This document shows positions 32,969 through 41,369 of a stretch of DNA of 64,000 nt, piece by piece. The position numbers and the translations under genes were made by a program. How positions within the stretch are numbered: the first letter of the stretch is position 1; each line of letters begins with the position of its first letter. This stretch comes from Primorskyibacter sedentarius (GTDB taxonomy: Bacteria > Pseudomonadota > Alphaproteobacteria > Rhodobacterales > Rhodobacteraceae), in NCBI RefSeq assembly GCF_004342065.1, contig NZ_SLZU01000005.1, forward strand, positions 143,357 to 207,356, in the 5' to 3' direction. The notes beneath the pieces are model-generated. The model ran no database searches. It was not told the DNA's origin and saw only the letters and a program-made list of their open reading frames with translations.

Positions 32969-34501
32969 TCAGCTATTGCTTGGTCCGTCCGGTGCGGTAT
33001 CCGGAACAATCCGGCGCTTGCGCAGATTGCTTGCCCCCATGACGCCCCAGATCAGGATCGCCGCGGTCAGGCTCAGGATGATGGCAGAGAGCGGACGCTC
33101 GATGAACGTTGCGAAGTCCCCGCGCGACAGCACCATTGCCCGTCGGAAATGTTCCTCCATCATCGGGCCCAGAACAAAGCCCAGAAGCAGCGGCGCACCG
33201 GGGAACCTGAGGATGCGCATGGCGAACCCCACGGCCCCGAAAAGGGCGACCATCCAGATGTTGAGGCTCGACATGTTGGCGGTGTATGCGCCGATGCAGA
33301 TGAAGACGATCACGCTGGGGTAAAGCAGGTGGTAGGGGATGGTCAGCATCCGCACCCACAGACCGATGAACGGAATGTTCAGGACCAGCAGAATGATGTT
33401 GCCGACCCAAAAGCTCATGATCAGGCCCCAGAACAGCTCTGGCTGGCCTGAGATCAGGTTTGGCCCCGGCGCGACCCCGTGGATCATCAGCACGCCCAGC
33501 ATCAGCGCCATGGTCGCACTGCCCGGCACACCCAGTGACAATGTTGGAATAAAGGCCGTCATGTCCGCGGCATTATTGGCGGATTCCGGGCCCATGATGC
33601 CTTCGATCGCGCCTTTGCCGAAACGCTCCGGCTTTTTGTTGATGCGTTTTTCAATGCCGTAGGACAGGAATGCCGCGATGGAAGGGCCGGTGCCCGGCAA
33701 TGTGCCGAAGAACGACCCAAGCGCGGAGCCGCGCAACATCGGGAACCACGACCGGCCAACCTCGTCCCTGCTGGGTTTGATCGCACTCAGCTTGACACTG
33801 TCAGGGTCTATGTCCGCAGCCTGAATTCGGCGCACCGACATGATGATTTCGGCAATCCCGAAAATCCCCATCGCCAGCGCAATCAGGCTGACACCTTCAA
33901 GCAGCCCCAACACGCCAAAGGTGAAGCGGATCGTCGCGCTTTGCGTGTCCATCCCGGCCAGTCCGATGATGATGCCCAGCGTCACCATCGCCAGCCCTTT
34001 GATCGCGGATCCTTCGGCCATGGTGGACGCGGCGACCAGACCCATCAGCATGAGGGCGAAATACTCCGCAGAGCCAAATCGCAATGCGTATTCGGCAATG
34101 ACCGGCGTAAAGAGCGTCAGAAGCACGATGCCGAAGGTTGCGCCAAAGAAAGAGGCGACCGTGGTCATGAAAAGCGCCACGCCACCCCTGCCCTGCCGCG
34201 CCATCGGATAGCCATCGAGGCAGGTCACCGCATTGGCCGGCGTGCCCGGCAGGTTCAGCAGGATCGAGGCTGTGCTGCCGCCATAGGTCGTGCCGTACCA
34301 GATACCGCCAAGCATGATCAGCGCCGTTGTCGGCTCCAGGTTGAATGTCAGCGGGAACAGAAGCGAGATCGCCGCAAGCACGCCCAAACCGGGGATCACC
34401 CCAATGATCGTGCCCAGCAGCGCCCCGAGGAAGCAATAGAACAGATTGGTGAGGCTAAGGGCGACGCCAAGACCGAGCCCGAGATTTGACAGCAGATCCA
34501 T
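32969..34501 (-). CDS. tctA: TTT transporter large membrane subunit TctA (first set)
   Basis: Encodes 510 residues with about 11-12 membrane helices. Conserved blocks: GTIIGVIPGLGVLAAISLLF, TTYGGSTASILLNLPGTPAN, GTLPGTGPSIAAFLSYG, GVPGSATMALMLGVLMIHGV. These are the two PGLG-type motif repeats of TctA. ATG 34501 shares its A with the tctB TGA (TGATG), so the two are coupled; an upstream extension to 34585 would overlap tctB. It forms the channel for Na+-driven carboxylate uptake. Confidence 0.96.
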   Translation of the reverse strand: MDLLSNLGLGLGVALSLTNLFYCFLGALLGTIIGVIPGLGVLAAISLLFPLTFNLEPTTALIMLGGIWYGTTYGGSTASILLNLPGTPANAVTCLDGYPMARQGRGGVALFMTTVASFFGATFGIVLLTLFTPVIAEYALRFGSAEYFALMLMGLVAASTMAEGSAIKGLAMVTLGIIIGLAGMDTQSATIRFTFGVLGLLEGVSLIALAMGIFGIAEIIMSVRRIQAADIDPDSVKLSAIKPSRDEVGRSWFPMLRGSALGSFFGTLPGTGPSIAAFLSYGIEKRINKKPERFGKGAIEGIMGPESANNAADMTAFIPTLSLGVPGSATMALMLGVLMIHGVAPGPNLISGQPELFWGLIMSFWVGNIILLVLNIPFIGLWVRMLTIPYHLLYPSVIVFICIGAYTANMSSLNIWMVALFGAVGFAMRILRFPGAPLLLGFVLGPMMEEHFRRAMVLSRGDFATFIERPLSAIILSLTAAILIWGVMGASNLRKRRIVPDTAPDGPSNS

Positions 34502-34950
34502 CAGAAGGGCCAGTTCAACAGCGGGATCCGCAGACCGAGGCAGAATACAAAGACGAAGGGGGCGAAGAGGCACAGCGCCAGACAAAGCAAGCTCAGCTCG
34601 ACCGGACGGATCCGCAGTTCAGCACATGACGCGATGACCGTGGATACGATGATCGCCGGGATCAGTCCGAACGGTGCGATGAGCAGCGCGAAGGCTGCGA
34701 CGCTTGTCAGAACAAAGATCGGCGAGAAGATGCGGATATCCGGACGCTCTCCCTGCCTGCGCAAAGATTGCAGCGCCAGTATCAGACCCAACCCGGCAAG
34801 CACGCCACCAAGAGCTGCGGGAAACATGCCCGGCCCCATTCGCTGCACAACACCCAGAGGGTAGGACGTGATCGAGATCACGCTCACTGCGCCGCCGATG
34901 ACGATCAGCAGCCCTCCGCCGATCAGATCGGTGTAATCAAATTTGTACAT
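34501..34950 (-). CDS. tctB: TTT transporter small membrane subunit TctB (first set)
   Basis: Encodes 149 residues with four membrane helices and the TctB landmark GVVQRMGPGMFPAALGGVLAG (R.GPG.fP). Starts at 34950 or 34953 (ATGATG); AGGAGG spacing (5 nt) favours 34950. It is the first gene of the transporter operon, with a promoter and operator at 35055-35084. Confidence 0.92.
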   Translation of the reverse strand: MYKFDYTDLIGGGLLIVIGGAVSVISITSYPLGVVQRMGPGMFPAALGGVLAGLGLILALQSLRRQGERPDIRIFSPIFVLTSVAAFALLIAPFGLIPAIIVSTVIASCAELRIRPVELSLLCLALCLFAPFVFVFCLGLRIPLLNWPF

Positions 34951-35054
34951 CATCCCCTCCTCGTCCCCCCCTAAACGCTTGATCAGCACGCCGCGGAGTC
35001 ACCGCAGAGCCGGGCCGATATGGAGGCACGGCATCCTCGAAAATGCCTTTACAG

Positions 35055-35084
35055 AGATAAAGCTATAAAATAGGTTTTTGTCAA
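35055..35084 (-). promoter_or_regulatory. tctB promoter with embedded AAAGCTA-type operator
   Basis: On the minus strand: -35 TTGACA (35084-35079), 18-nt spacer, -10 TTATCT (35060-35055). The operator core AAAGCTA (plus strand 35059-35065) and its flanking AT-rich arm fill the spacer and overlap the -10, a typical repressor position. The gene starts about 105 nt downstream. Confidence 0.6.
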
Positions 35085-35133
35085 TCATCAATAGTGATCC
35101 GCTTGTCATGGAACGTCTCAGAGGGAGGAATAA

Positions 35134-35277
35134 GTGAGCATTCAAAGCCGGTTATACGACTATCTGAATGTAGCCTTGGCCGCGCTTGAACGCCCTGCAC
35201 GCAAGGCATCGCACCGATTTTTCATCAGGTTAAGTCAGCCCGCCGCATCACCGCGAGCCCGCGGACGCGAGATATGA
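35134..35277 (+). CDS. Possible small protein, 47 codons
   Basis: GTG start 5 nt after GAGGGAGGAA, a strong ribosome site; the product would be VSIQSRLYDYLNVALAALER followed by 27 mostly basic residues. It has an amphipathic helix but I recognise no family, and it may not be translated. It lies in the tctB/metallo-hydrolase gap, away from other plus-strand genes. Confidence 0.3.
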   Translation: MSIQSRLYDYLNVALAALERPARKASHRFFIRLSQPAASPRARGREI

Positions 35278-35428
35278 CCGAGTCCCTACACGCTGCTGGC
35301 GTCAGGGCTGATCGCGCAGGCGCGGACGGTGCGGAAACAGACGTGAGGCAATGACCAGAAGCCGCAAAAAAGCTGACCCAAACAGCAACGCGGGCCCATA
35401 AACAGCAACCAAGAAAGGAACCAAAGAA

Positions 35429-36367
35429 ATGAAACGATCCAGACTCTTCGCCTTACTGTTGGCGTGCTCTGCCCCTGTCGCGCTTAACGCCCAGACCGCA
35501 GAGATGAGCGCAACCGACTACCAGCAACGCGCCCTGGAACTGGCGGGCGACCGATTTTTGGTGACCGTACAGCGCCAATGCGGCATTGGCGGCAGCGCGG
35601 GGCTTGACGGTATAGACATGCAAGCCCCCCTTCCGGCCACGCAATTGGCGGATGACTTCTACTTCGTCGGCTTGGCCTGGGTCGGGGCTTATGCGCTGAA
35701 CACACCAGAAGGCATCATCCTGATCGATTCCCTGAATACGCCCGAAGAGGTCAAAACCGTGCTGGTGCCCGGCCTTCAAGAGTTTGGCCTGAACCCGGAG
35801 GACATCCGCAAGGTCATCATCACGCATGAGCACAGCGACCACTACGGCGGCGCGAAATACCTGCGTGAAACCTATGGCGCAGAGATCATCACCTCGCCCG
35901 CCGCATGGCACGGGATCGAAACCGGCTTTGGCCGCGCGATGGGCGGCGAGAAACCCGAGCGCCAGACCGAGGTCGCCAATGGCGGCATCGTCAGCCTGGG
36001 CGGTGCAGAGGTGCAGGCCTTTCACACCCCCGGCCACACCGCCGGCACCATCTCGCTGATCGTGCCCGTGACGGTTGACGGCGCCCCGCACAAGATCGGC
36101 ATGTGGGGTGGCACGGGTCTTCCTCGGGATGTGAACGGCCTGAAGACCTATGTCGCATCGCTGGAGGCGTTCCACGAACAGACAGAAGCCGCAGGTGTGG
36201 ATATGGAACTGAGCAACCATCCATTCGTGGACGGCAGCGACGACATGATGGAGCTGATGCGCGCCACGCCGGATGCGCCGAACCCGCTTGTGATCGGCGT
36301 TGAAGCCTATCAGCGCTATGAAGGCGTCCTGCGTGCATGCGCGATGTCAAAGCTGGCAGAGATGTAA
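35429..36367 (+). CDS. Metallo-beta-lactamase-fold hydrolase, exported
   Basis: Encodes 312 residues. Signal peptide about 1-21 ends LNAQ. The Zn motif is THEHSDHYGG (His133, His135, Asp137, His138), with GHTAGTISLIVP (HTPGHT, third His) further on. The order resembles subclass B3 beta-lactamases and related periplasmic hydrolases, but the gene context is catabolic, so a lactone or ester of the transported acid is as likely a substrate as a beta-lactam. AGAAAGGAACC sits before the ATG. It stands alone, convergent with the TRAP operon. Confidence 0.88.
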   Translation: MKRSRLFALLLACSAPVALNAQTAEMSATDYQQRALELAGDRFLVTVQRQCGIGGSAGLDGIDMQAPLPATQLADDFYFVGLAWVGAYALNTPEGIILIDSLNTPEEVKTVLVPGLQEFGLNPEDIRKVIITHEHSDHYGGAKYLRETYGAEIITSPAAWHGIETGFGRAMGGEKPERQTEVANGGIVSLGGAEVQAFHTPGHTAGTISLIVPVTVDGAPHKIGMWGGTGLPRDVNGLKTYVASLEAFHEQTEAAGVDMELSNHPFVDGSDDMMELMRATPDAPNPLVIGVEAYQRYEGVLRACAMSKLAEM

Positions 36368-36375
36368 ACCGACTT

Positions 36376-36407
36376 CCCGCCGCCTTGCCTGTATTGCAGG
36401 CGGCGGG
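36376..36407 (+). terminator. Hairpin after metallo-hydrolase gene
   Basis: CCCGCCGCCT and AGGCGGCGGG form a perfect 10-bp stem with a 12-base loop, 9 nt after the stop. No T-run follows, but a second hairpin lies right behind it. Confidence 0.55.
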
Positions 36408-36417
36408 GCATTCAGAA

Positions 36418-36455
36418 AAACAAAGCCCCGAAGCATATGCCTCGGGGCTTTGACC
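36418..36455. terminator. Bidirectional terminator between convergent genes
   Basis: AAAGCCCCGA and TCGGGGCTTT form a perfect 10-bp stem. On the minus strand it is followed by GTTTTTC, giving an intrinsic terminator for the TRAP operon; on the plus strand it backs the hairpin after the metallo-hydrolase gene. Confidence 0.85.
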
Positions 36456-36490
36456 TGTCTGGAAAGGTGTCGTTGGGCGTCGCGAACCGA

Positions 36491-37813
36491 TCAACCCCAC
36501 CACCAGTCGACCAGACCGTAGCTGAGGACGGGCAGCAGGGTCAGTAGGACGATCCGCGTGCCCTCGGCCATGATGAAAGGCACTGTCCCGCGAAAGATCT
36601 CGCCAACCGGGATGTCCCGCGCGATTGCCGAGATGATGAACAGGTTCATCCCCACCGGCGGGGTTATCATCCCCACCTCGACCACCACCAGCGTCAGGAT
36701 GCCCAGCCACAGCGCCTGTTGTTGTGCAAGCAGCCCGAAATCGAGGCTCATCATCGTTGGAAAGAACACCGGCACTGTCAGAACGATCATCGACAGGCTG
36801 TCCATAACGCAGCCCATGATCAGGTAGAACCCGATCATCAGGATCAGAACCGTCATCGGCGCAACATCGGCCGCCGCGAACCAGTCCGCCAGTGCCGTAG
36901 GCATCCGCGACAGCGCGATGGCAACGTTGAACAGATCCGCGCCAAAGATGATGACAAAGATCATCGCGCTGGCCCCGGCCGTGTCGACAAGACTGTCGAT
37001 CAGGCTTTCAAGGGTCAGGGTGCGCGTCAGCAACCCTGCAAGCGCCGTCAGCACCACGCCAATGGATGCGCCCTCTGCTGGCGTAAAGAACCCGCCATAG
37101 ATACCGCCCAGAACGATGATGAAAATGCTGATGATGTGCCAGATGCCACCCAGACTGCGAAAGCGTTCGCGCATCGGGGTACGTTCTTGCAAGGGCGCCG
37201 AGGCCGGGAAGAGCCGCACATAAATTGCGATGGCGATGATGAAGCCCACAACGGCAAGCAAACCCGGAAGCATCGCGGCAAGGAACAGTTTGACGATGTT
37301 CTGCTCTGTCAACAAAGCGTAGATGATCAACACGATGGACGGAGGGATCAGGATGCCCAGCGTGCCGCCTGCGGCAAGCGATCCGGACGACAACGCGCCG
37401 CTGTAATTGTGTTTCTTCATCTCGGGCAGCGCCACCTTGGCCATAGTCGACGCGGTTGCGATGGAAGAGCCAGAGATCGACCCGAACATCGCGCAGCCCG
37501 CAACCGAAGCCATGGCAAGGCCACCGCGCCAGTGCCCGATCCAGGCGTTGGAGGCAGCAAACAATGCGGCGGAAATGCCGGTACGCGTGGCGAGATGGCC
37601 CATCAGGATAAACAGCGGGATGATCGCCAGGTCATAGGACAAAAAGCGGTCCGGCCAGGCCGATGACAAATAGGCCGCAAGCCCTGCCGGGCTCGACAGC
37701 AGCATGTAGCCGACCGATCCGACGGCCGCCATTGCCAGACCGATAGGTGCGCGCAACAGCACGGCGGCGAGCAAAACGACGATCAGGACAACGGAAAGCA
37801 AAGTGGGATCCAT
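36491..37813 (-). CDS. TRAP transporter large permease (DctM type)
   Basis: Encodes 440 residues with about 12 membrane helices. DctM landmarks: LRAPIGLAMAAVGSVGYMLL, SGSSIATASTMAKVALPEMK, LAAGGTLGILIPPSIVLIIY, and GMITPPVGMNLFIIS. It is the ion-driven transport subunit of a TRAP system for acidic solutes. It lies 3 nt after the small permease gene. Confidence 0.96.
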   Translation of the reverse strand: MDPTLLSVVLIVVLLAAVLLRAPIGLAMAAVGSVGYMLLSSPAGLAAYLSSAWPDRFLSYDLAIIPLFILMGHLATRTGISAALFAASNAWIGHWRGGLAMASVAGCAMFGSISGSSIATASTMAKVALPEMKKHNYSGALSSGSLAAGGTLGILIPPSIVLIIYALLTEQNIVKLFLAAMLPGLLAVVGFIIAIAIYVRLFPASAPLQERTPMRERFRSLGGIWHIISIFIIVLGGIYGGFFTPAEGASIGVVLTALAGLLTRTLTLESLIDSLVDTAGASAMIFVIIFGADLFNVAIALSRMPTALADWFAAADVAPMTVLILMIGFYLIMGCVMDSLSMIVLTVPVFFPTMMSLDFGLLAQQQALWLGILTLVVVEVGMITPPVGMNLFIISAIARDIPVGEIFRGTVPFIMAEGTRIVLLTLLPVLSYGLVDWWWG

Positions 37814-37816
37814 GGC

Positions 37817-38347
37817 TCAGCCTCCGACTGCGGTGAATTTTGAGGGCACGATGGTCTGCGCAAAGGCAATCAGGCTGGAGCCGCCCGCGCCCAAAACAGC
37901 GGGCACGTAAGCCCACCAGAGCGGCAGAGACATCAGCATGGACCGGTCGCCGTAATCTCGCATCTCGATCAGGCCGTGGATCATGAAATAGCAAAGGATT
38001 GCCCAACCGATTGCAAAGGCCAGCAGCCAGATCCTGTCGATCTGCGCGGTAACCACGGAGGGCATCCAATTGGTGAACAGATCGACCATGACATGGCCCT
38101 TGGTCAATTGGCACAGCGGCAGGAACAGACCTGCAGCAAAGGCGCAGGACATCTCGACCAGTTCGAAGTCACCGCTGATGCCGCGCAGCCCGATGTTGCG
38201 CATGATGACAGAGGCGGTCACCGTCAGCGCGACCGCAAAGATGACAATCCCGCCTGCCCCGGCCAAGACACGGGACAGGCGATCGGTCCAGACGAGCACG
38301 GGGGGACGTCCCCCCCCGTGTGCCGGCCATATTGCGCCAAATTGCAT
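37817..38347 (-). CDS. TRAP transporter small permease (DctQ type)
   Basis: Encodes 176 residues with four membrane helices; ITGDFELVEMSCAFAAGLFLPLC-like segment (GISGDFELVEMSCAFAAGLF) and KGHVMVDLFTNWMP match the DctQ pattern. It joins the large permease in the inner membrane. It starts 5 nt after the binding-protein stop. The first roughly 15 residues vary and an internal start is possible. Confidence 0.9.
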   Translation of the reverse strand: MQFGAIWPAHGGGRPPVLVWTDRLSRVLAGAGGIVIFAVALTVTASVIMRNIGLRGISGDFELVEMSCAFAAGLFLPLCQLTKGHVMVDLFTNWMPSVVTAQIDRIWLLAFAIGWAILCYFMIHGLIEMRDYGDRSMLMSLPLWWAYVPAVLGAGGSSLIAFAQTIVPSKFTAVGG

Positions 38348-38352
38348 GGCGC

Positions 38353-39402
38353 TCAGGCCTGACCGTCGAGCAGCGCGTTGGCGCGCGCCAGGATCGCAGC
38401 ACCGTCGTGGCCCGCATCATTCAGCTTGGCCTCCCATGCTGCATAGATAGGCTGGGCTGCGTCGGCCCATTTCGCAATTTCAGCCGCTTCGATCTGGACG
38501 ATCTCGTTGCCCTGCTTTTCAACCATGCCACGGCCCACGGCTTCGAATTCATCGAAGGTCTTGCCGATGCGGCGCGACAGCTCGATCCCGGAATGTGCGT
38601 CGATCACGGCGCGCAGATCGTCCGAGAGCGCCTCGTAGCTGCGCTGGTTCATCAGCAGCGCGTTGGTGTTGGCATAAAGGCCCCGCGCGCCCGGCGCCGC
38701 CTCGCAGGAATAGCTGGTCAACTCCTGCAGCTTGAAAGGCGGAACCACCTCGTAGGGCAAGCAGCAGCCGTCGATCACACCGTTGCTGAGGCCCACGACC
38801 ATTTCTGTCACCGGGAAGAAGACAGGCTCTGCTCCCATGGAGGACAAAAGATCACCCATCCCGGCATTGGGGCTGCGGATTTTCTTGCCAGCCAGATCGG
38901 CTGCCGTGCGCACAGGCCCATCACGCATATGCAGTTTGCCGCCATCGTGGCTCCAGAAGGCGAGCGGCTGCATTCCCTTGAATTCGTCGCCGCCAAATTC
39001 GTTCATCAGTTGATGTACCGCGACCGAGGTTTCCTCGGCATGCGTCACCATGAAGGGCAGGCCCATTGTTTCGGCCACAAGGAACCGACCGGGCGTGTAG
39101 GTCGGCAACGCCCAGGCAATGTCGGTGATGCCCTTGCGAACCTGATCTGCCAGCTGCGGCGGCTTGCCCCCCAGCTGCATGGCCGGGAATATCTGCACCT
39201 CGATTGCCCCGTTAGAGGCATCGGACAGCTCTTTCGCCCATGGCTCAAAGAACTTGGAATGCATCGGGGCGACGGGCGGCAGGAAGTGGTGCAACCGCAG
39301 TGTCAGCTCTGCAGCATTTACGCGCGTGACAAGTGCGGGTGCCGCCAATGTGGCGCCAAGCCCTGCCAGTATCTGGCGGCGGTTCGGTTGAAGTCTGGAC
39401 AT
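38353..39402 (-). CDS. TRAP transporter solute-binding protein (DctP type)
   Basis: Encodes 349 residues. The N-terminus SRLQPNRRQILAGLGATLAA has a double-Arg (RRQ) Tat-like signal. HHFLPPVAPMHSKFFEPWAK and GKKIRSPNAGMGDLL, with the conserved Arg that binds carboxylates, are DctP features. First gene of a dctPQM-type operon on the minus strand, divergent from pcaHG across a 520-base gap, so the solute may be a precursor of a ring-cleavage substrate. Confidence 0.94.
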   Translation of the reverse strand: MSRLQPNRRQILAGLGATLAAPALVTRVNAAELTLRLHHFLPPVAPMHSKFFEPWAKELSDASNGAIEVQIFPAMQLGGKPPQLADQVRKGITDIAWALPTYTPGRFLVAETMGLPFMVTHAEETSVAVHQLMNEFGGDEFKGMQPLAFWSHDGGKLHMRDGPVRTAADLAGKKIRSPNAGMGDLLSSMGAEPVFFPVTEMVVGLSNGVIDGCCLPYEVVPPFKLQELTSYSCEAAPGARGLYANTNALLMNQRSYEALSDDLRAVIDAHSGIELSRRIGKTFDEFEAVGRGMVEKQGNEIVQIEAAEIAKWADAAQPIYAAWEAKLNDAGHDGAAILARANALLDGQA

Positions 39403-39922
39403 ATCATTCCTCCCATTGAATTGCTGGATAGCAAGCGCGTCGAAACAGTCGATCTGTCAGCCGCGCGCGCCTTCGCAGTGACATGAAGCTATGGTTGGGC
39501 GACCCATTGAGCGTCGCCGAGGCAGGTTTGCAGTTCTTGACACCCTTGCCCGCGGGTCAGTTCGTGTGACGCCGAAGCCGAAAGGCCACGGGCATCCGCA
39601 GTTCTGGTCTCCTTCGCTGCAAATGGTGCGTTACGATTCGTATAAATGATATACATAGCATTACAATTCAAATCAACTGCGCTCTCTCACCGCCCTGCCA
39701 AGTTTTGATAAGCGCCTGAAAAGCAAATAACAAAGGCGATCTCTATGCAAAACGCCGCAAGACGCGCGCTGCGCGCCTCACGATGACGTCAAATGGCGCA
39801 CTCGAAATGCGCATTAAAATTATATGTGTATGTTATTGACTTTGTCATCGCGACTTGGCAATAGCTGCACAGTGCTTTTTCTATTTGCCAGACAGACAGC
39901 AAATCCGGGGAGGACTTTGCAA
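39403..39922. other. Divergent regulatory region TRAP operon / pcaHG
   Basis: About 520 bases. It is more AT-rich than its surroundings (39630-39680 and 39810-39845). It contains an inverted repeat at 39640-39654. No AAAGCTA core was found here, so these two operons may answer to a different regulator. No gene supported; the ATG at 39824 in frame with pcaH has no ribosome site. Confidence 0.55.
39640..39654. promoter_or_regulatory. Inverted repeat, candidate operator
   Basis: GTATA-AATGA-TATAC, perfect 5-bp arms with 5-base spacer, in the gap between the TRAP operon and pcaHG. This size and AT-rich form are typical for GntR (FadR/VanR-type) or IclR operators. Confidence 0.45.
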
Positions 39923-40636
39923 ATGCGAAATATCCACACCACCCGCCTCTATGATCCGTGGCCCGACGGCGTTGAACCAAGCGTTCCGATCGAGGGGTAT
40001 ACCAACACATGGCTCTTCACCCCATCGCAACCGGCCATCCGCAAGCCCGTAACCCGAACCGAGACGACAGGCCCCGCCGAGCTGTGGCGCAAACTGATCT
40101 GTGGTGATGGCAATCTGGCTGTAACCTCGACCGGCAAATGGGCGCAGGGCCTGTATATGCGGGTCTTCGGCCAGATTCTGGACGAAGATTCCCGCCCCAT
40201 CCCTAACGCCGTGGTTGAATTGTGGCAGGCCAACGCGGCCGGTCGTTACGCGCATACTCTGGACAACCGGCGCGCGCCGCTGGACCCCAATTTCCTAGGC
40301 AATGGTCGGGTCCGGTCGGACGAGAATGGTTGGTACGAATTCCACACGATCAAGCCCGGCGCCTATCCGGTACCCGTCAAGGACGCATGGTGGCGCCCGG
40401 CGCATATCCACTTTTCGGTCCTCGGGCCGGGCACCCTGTCGCGGCTGGTGACACAGATGTATTTCCCCGGCGACCCAATGAACGATTGGGATCGGATCCT
40501 GAATTCGGTCGGGGACGCCGCCGCGCGCAACCGCCTGATCGCCACTCAGCAACATCCGCGCGACGCCGGGACCGAGGCATTGGGCTACCGCTTTGACATC
40601 GTCCTGCGCGGGCGCAATGCAACGCCGGAGGCATGA
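39923..40636 (+). CDS. pcaH: Protocatechuate 3,4-dioxygenase beta subunit
   Basis: Encodes 237 residues, the usual PcaH length. The Fe(III) ligands of the intradiol site are visible: Tyr in PGAYPVP (and in AAGRYAH the first Tyr), and the His pair in WRPAHIHFSV. VELWQANAAGRY, APLDPNFLGNGR, ENGWYEFHTIKPGAYP and YRFDIVLRGRN follow PcaH order. It cleaves protocatechuate (or a close catechol) between the hydroxyls to 3-carboxy-cis,cis-muconate. ATG 39923 has GGGGAGG upstream. It overlaps pcaG by 4 nt. Confidence 0.93.
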   Translation: MRNIHTTRLYDPWPDGVEPSVPIEGYTNTWLFTPSQPAIRKPVTRTETTGPAELWRKLICGDGNLAVTSTGKWAQGLYMRVFGQILDEDSRPIPNAVVELWQANAAGRYAHTLDNRRAPLDPNFLGNGRVRSDENGWYEFHTIKPGAYPVPVKDAWWRPAHIHFSVLGPGTLSRLVTQMYFPGDPMNDWDRILNSVGDAAARNRLIATQQHPRDAGTEALGYRFDIVLRGRNATPEA

Positions 40637-41253
40637 TGACATACAACCCAGAGAACCGCCGCTTCCCGCTGTCCCAGCACACCATCGGGCCATTCTTCCC
40701 CCCCGGCTTTTTCCAGCCGGGCGACAATGACCTGACCCGCTATTCTGCAGATGCCACCCCGACCGAGCAGGGCGAAGTTTTCATCCTGCACGGCAATGTC
40801 TGCAAAGAAGGCCGCTTGCCCGTCCCTAACATGATCCTAGAGATGTGGCAGGCCGACGCGAATGGCCGGTTCCGCAGTGAATGCGACCCCGAGGGCGATC
40901 AGGCCGACCCCGATTTCATTGCCTGGGGCCGGTCCTGGACCACGATGGAGGGTGACTATTCCTTCCGCTCCGTCTTGCCCGGATCATACGAAGAAGATGG
41001 TCAACGCCGTGCACCACATCTGAACGTTCTGCTGATGGGTATCGGGCTGATGAAGCCTGTGACGACCACACTGTACTTTCCGCAATTTGCAGAGCTGAAC
41101 GCCAAGGACCCGATCCTGAACCTCGTGCCGGAACATCAGCGTGACAGGCTGCTTGTCCAACCCGATGGTGAGGTCGACGGCGTACCGGCCTACCGCTTTG
41201 ATATCCTGACGCGCGGGCCTGCCGATGAAGAAACCATCTTCTTCGAGACGTAA
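40633..41253 (+). CDS. pcaG: Protocatechuate 3,4-dioxygenase alpha subunit
   Basis: Encodes 206 residues. SQHTIGPFFPPGF, LEMWQADANGRFRS, RRAPHLNVLLMGIGL, and VPAYRFDILTRG then EETIFFET match PcaG from end to end. The alpha subunit lacks the metal ligands and shapes the active-site entrance. ATGATG at 40633/40636; either start is possible, with the TGA of pcaH overlapping. A strong terminator follows. pcaB and pcaIJ are not in the window. Confidence 0.92.
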   Translation: MMTYNPENRRFPLSQHTIGPFFPPGFFQPGDNDLTRYSADATPTEQGEVFILHGNVCKEGRLPVPNMILEMWQADANGRFRSECDPEGDQADPDFIAWGRSWTTMEGDYSFRSVLPGSYEEDGQRRAPHLNVLLMGIGLMKPVTTTLYFPQFAELNAKDPILNLVPEHQRDRLLVQPDGEVDGVPAYRFDILTRGPADEETIFFET

Positions 41254-41290
41254 GAGCAGCATTTCTTGACATGCTACCGCCAAAATCGGG

Positions 41291-41318
41291 AAGGGCGCCC
41301 ACCGGGGGCCCTTTTCTT
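41291..41318 (+). terminator. Terminator of pcaHG
   Basis: AGGGCGCCC, loop ACC, GGGGGCCCT followed by TTTCTTATTT: stem of about 8 pairs and a T-rich tail, 39 nt after pcaG. Confidence 0.85.
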
Positions 41319-41369
41319 ATTTATACAACGGCTTACTGAACGAAACTAACCTAATAAGTTACGGACAGA

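Larger units (their letters stand above)
34951..35428. other. Divergent intergenic region tctB / metallo-hydrolase
   Basis: About 480 bases. The left part holds the tctB promoter (35055-35084) with an AAAGCTA-type operator. A possible 47-codon frame with GTG start follows at 35134. The right part, to 35428, has AAGAAAGGAACC before the metallo-hydrolase ATG and no other feature I can support. Confidence 0.5.
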
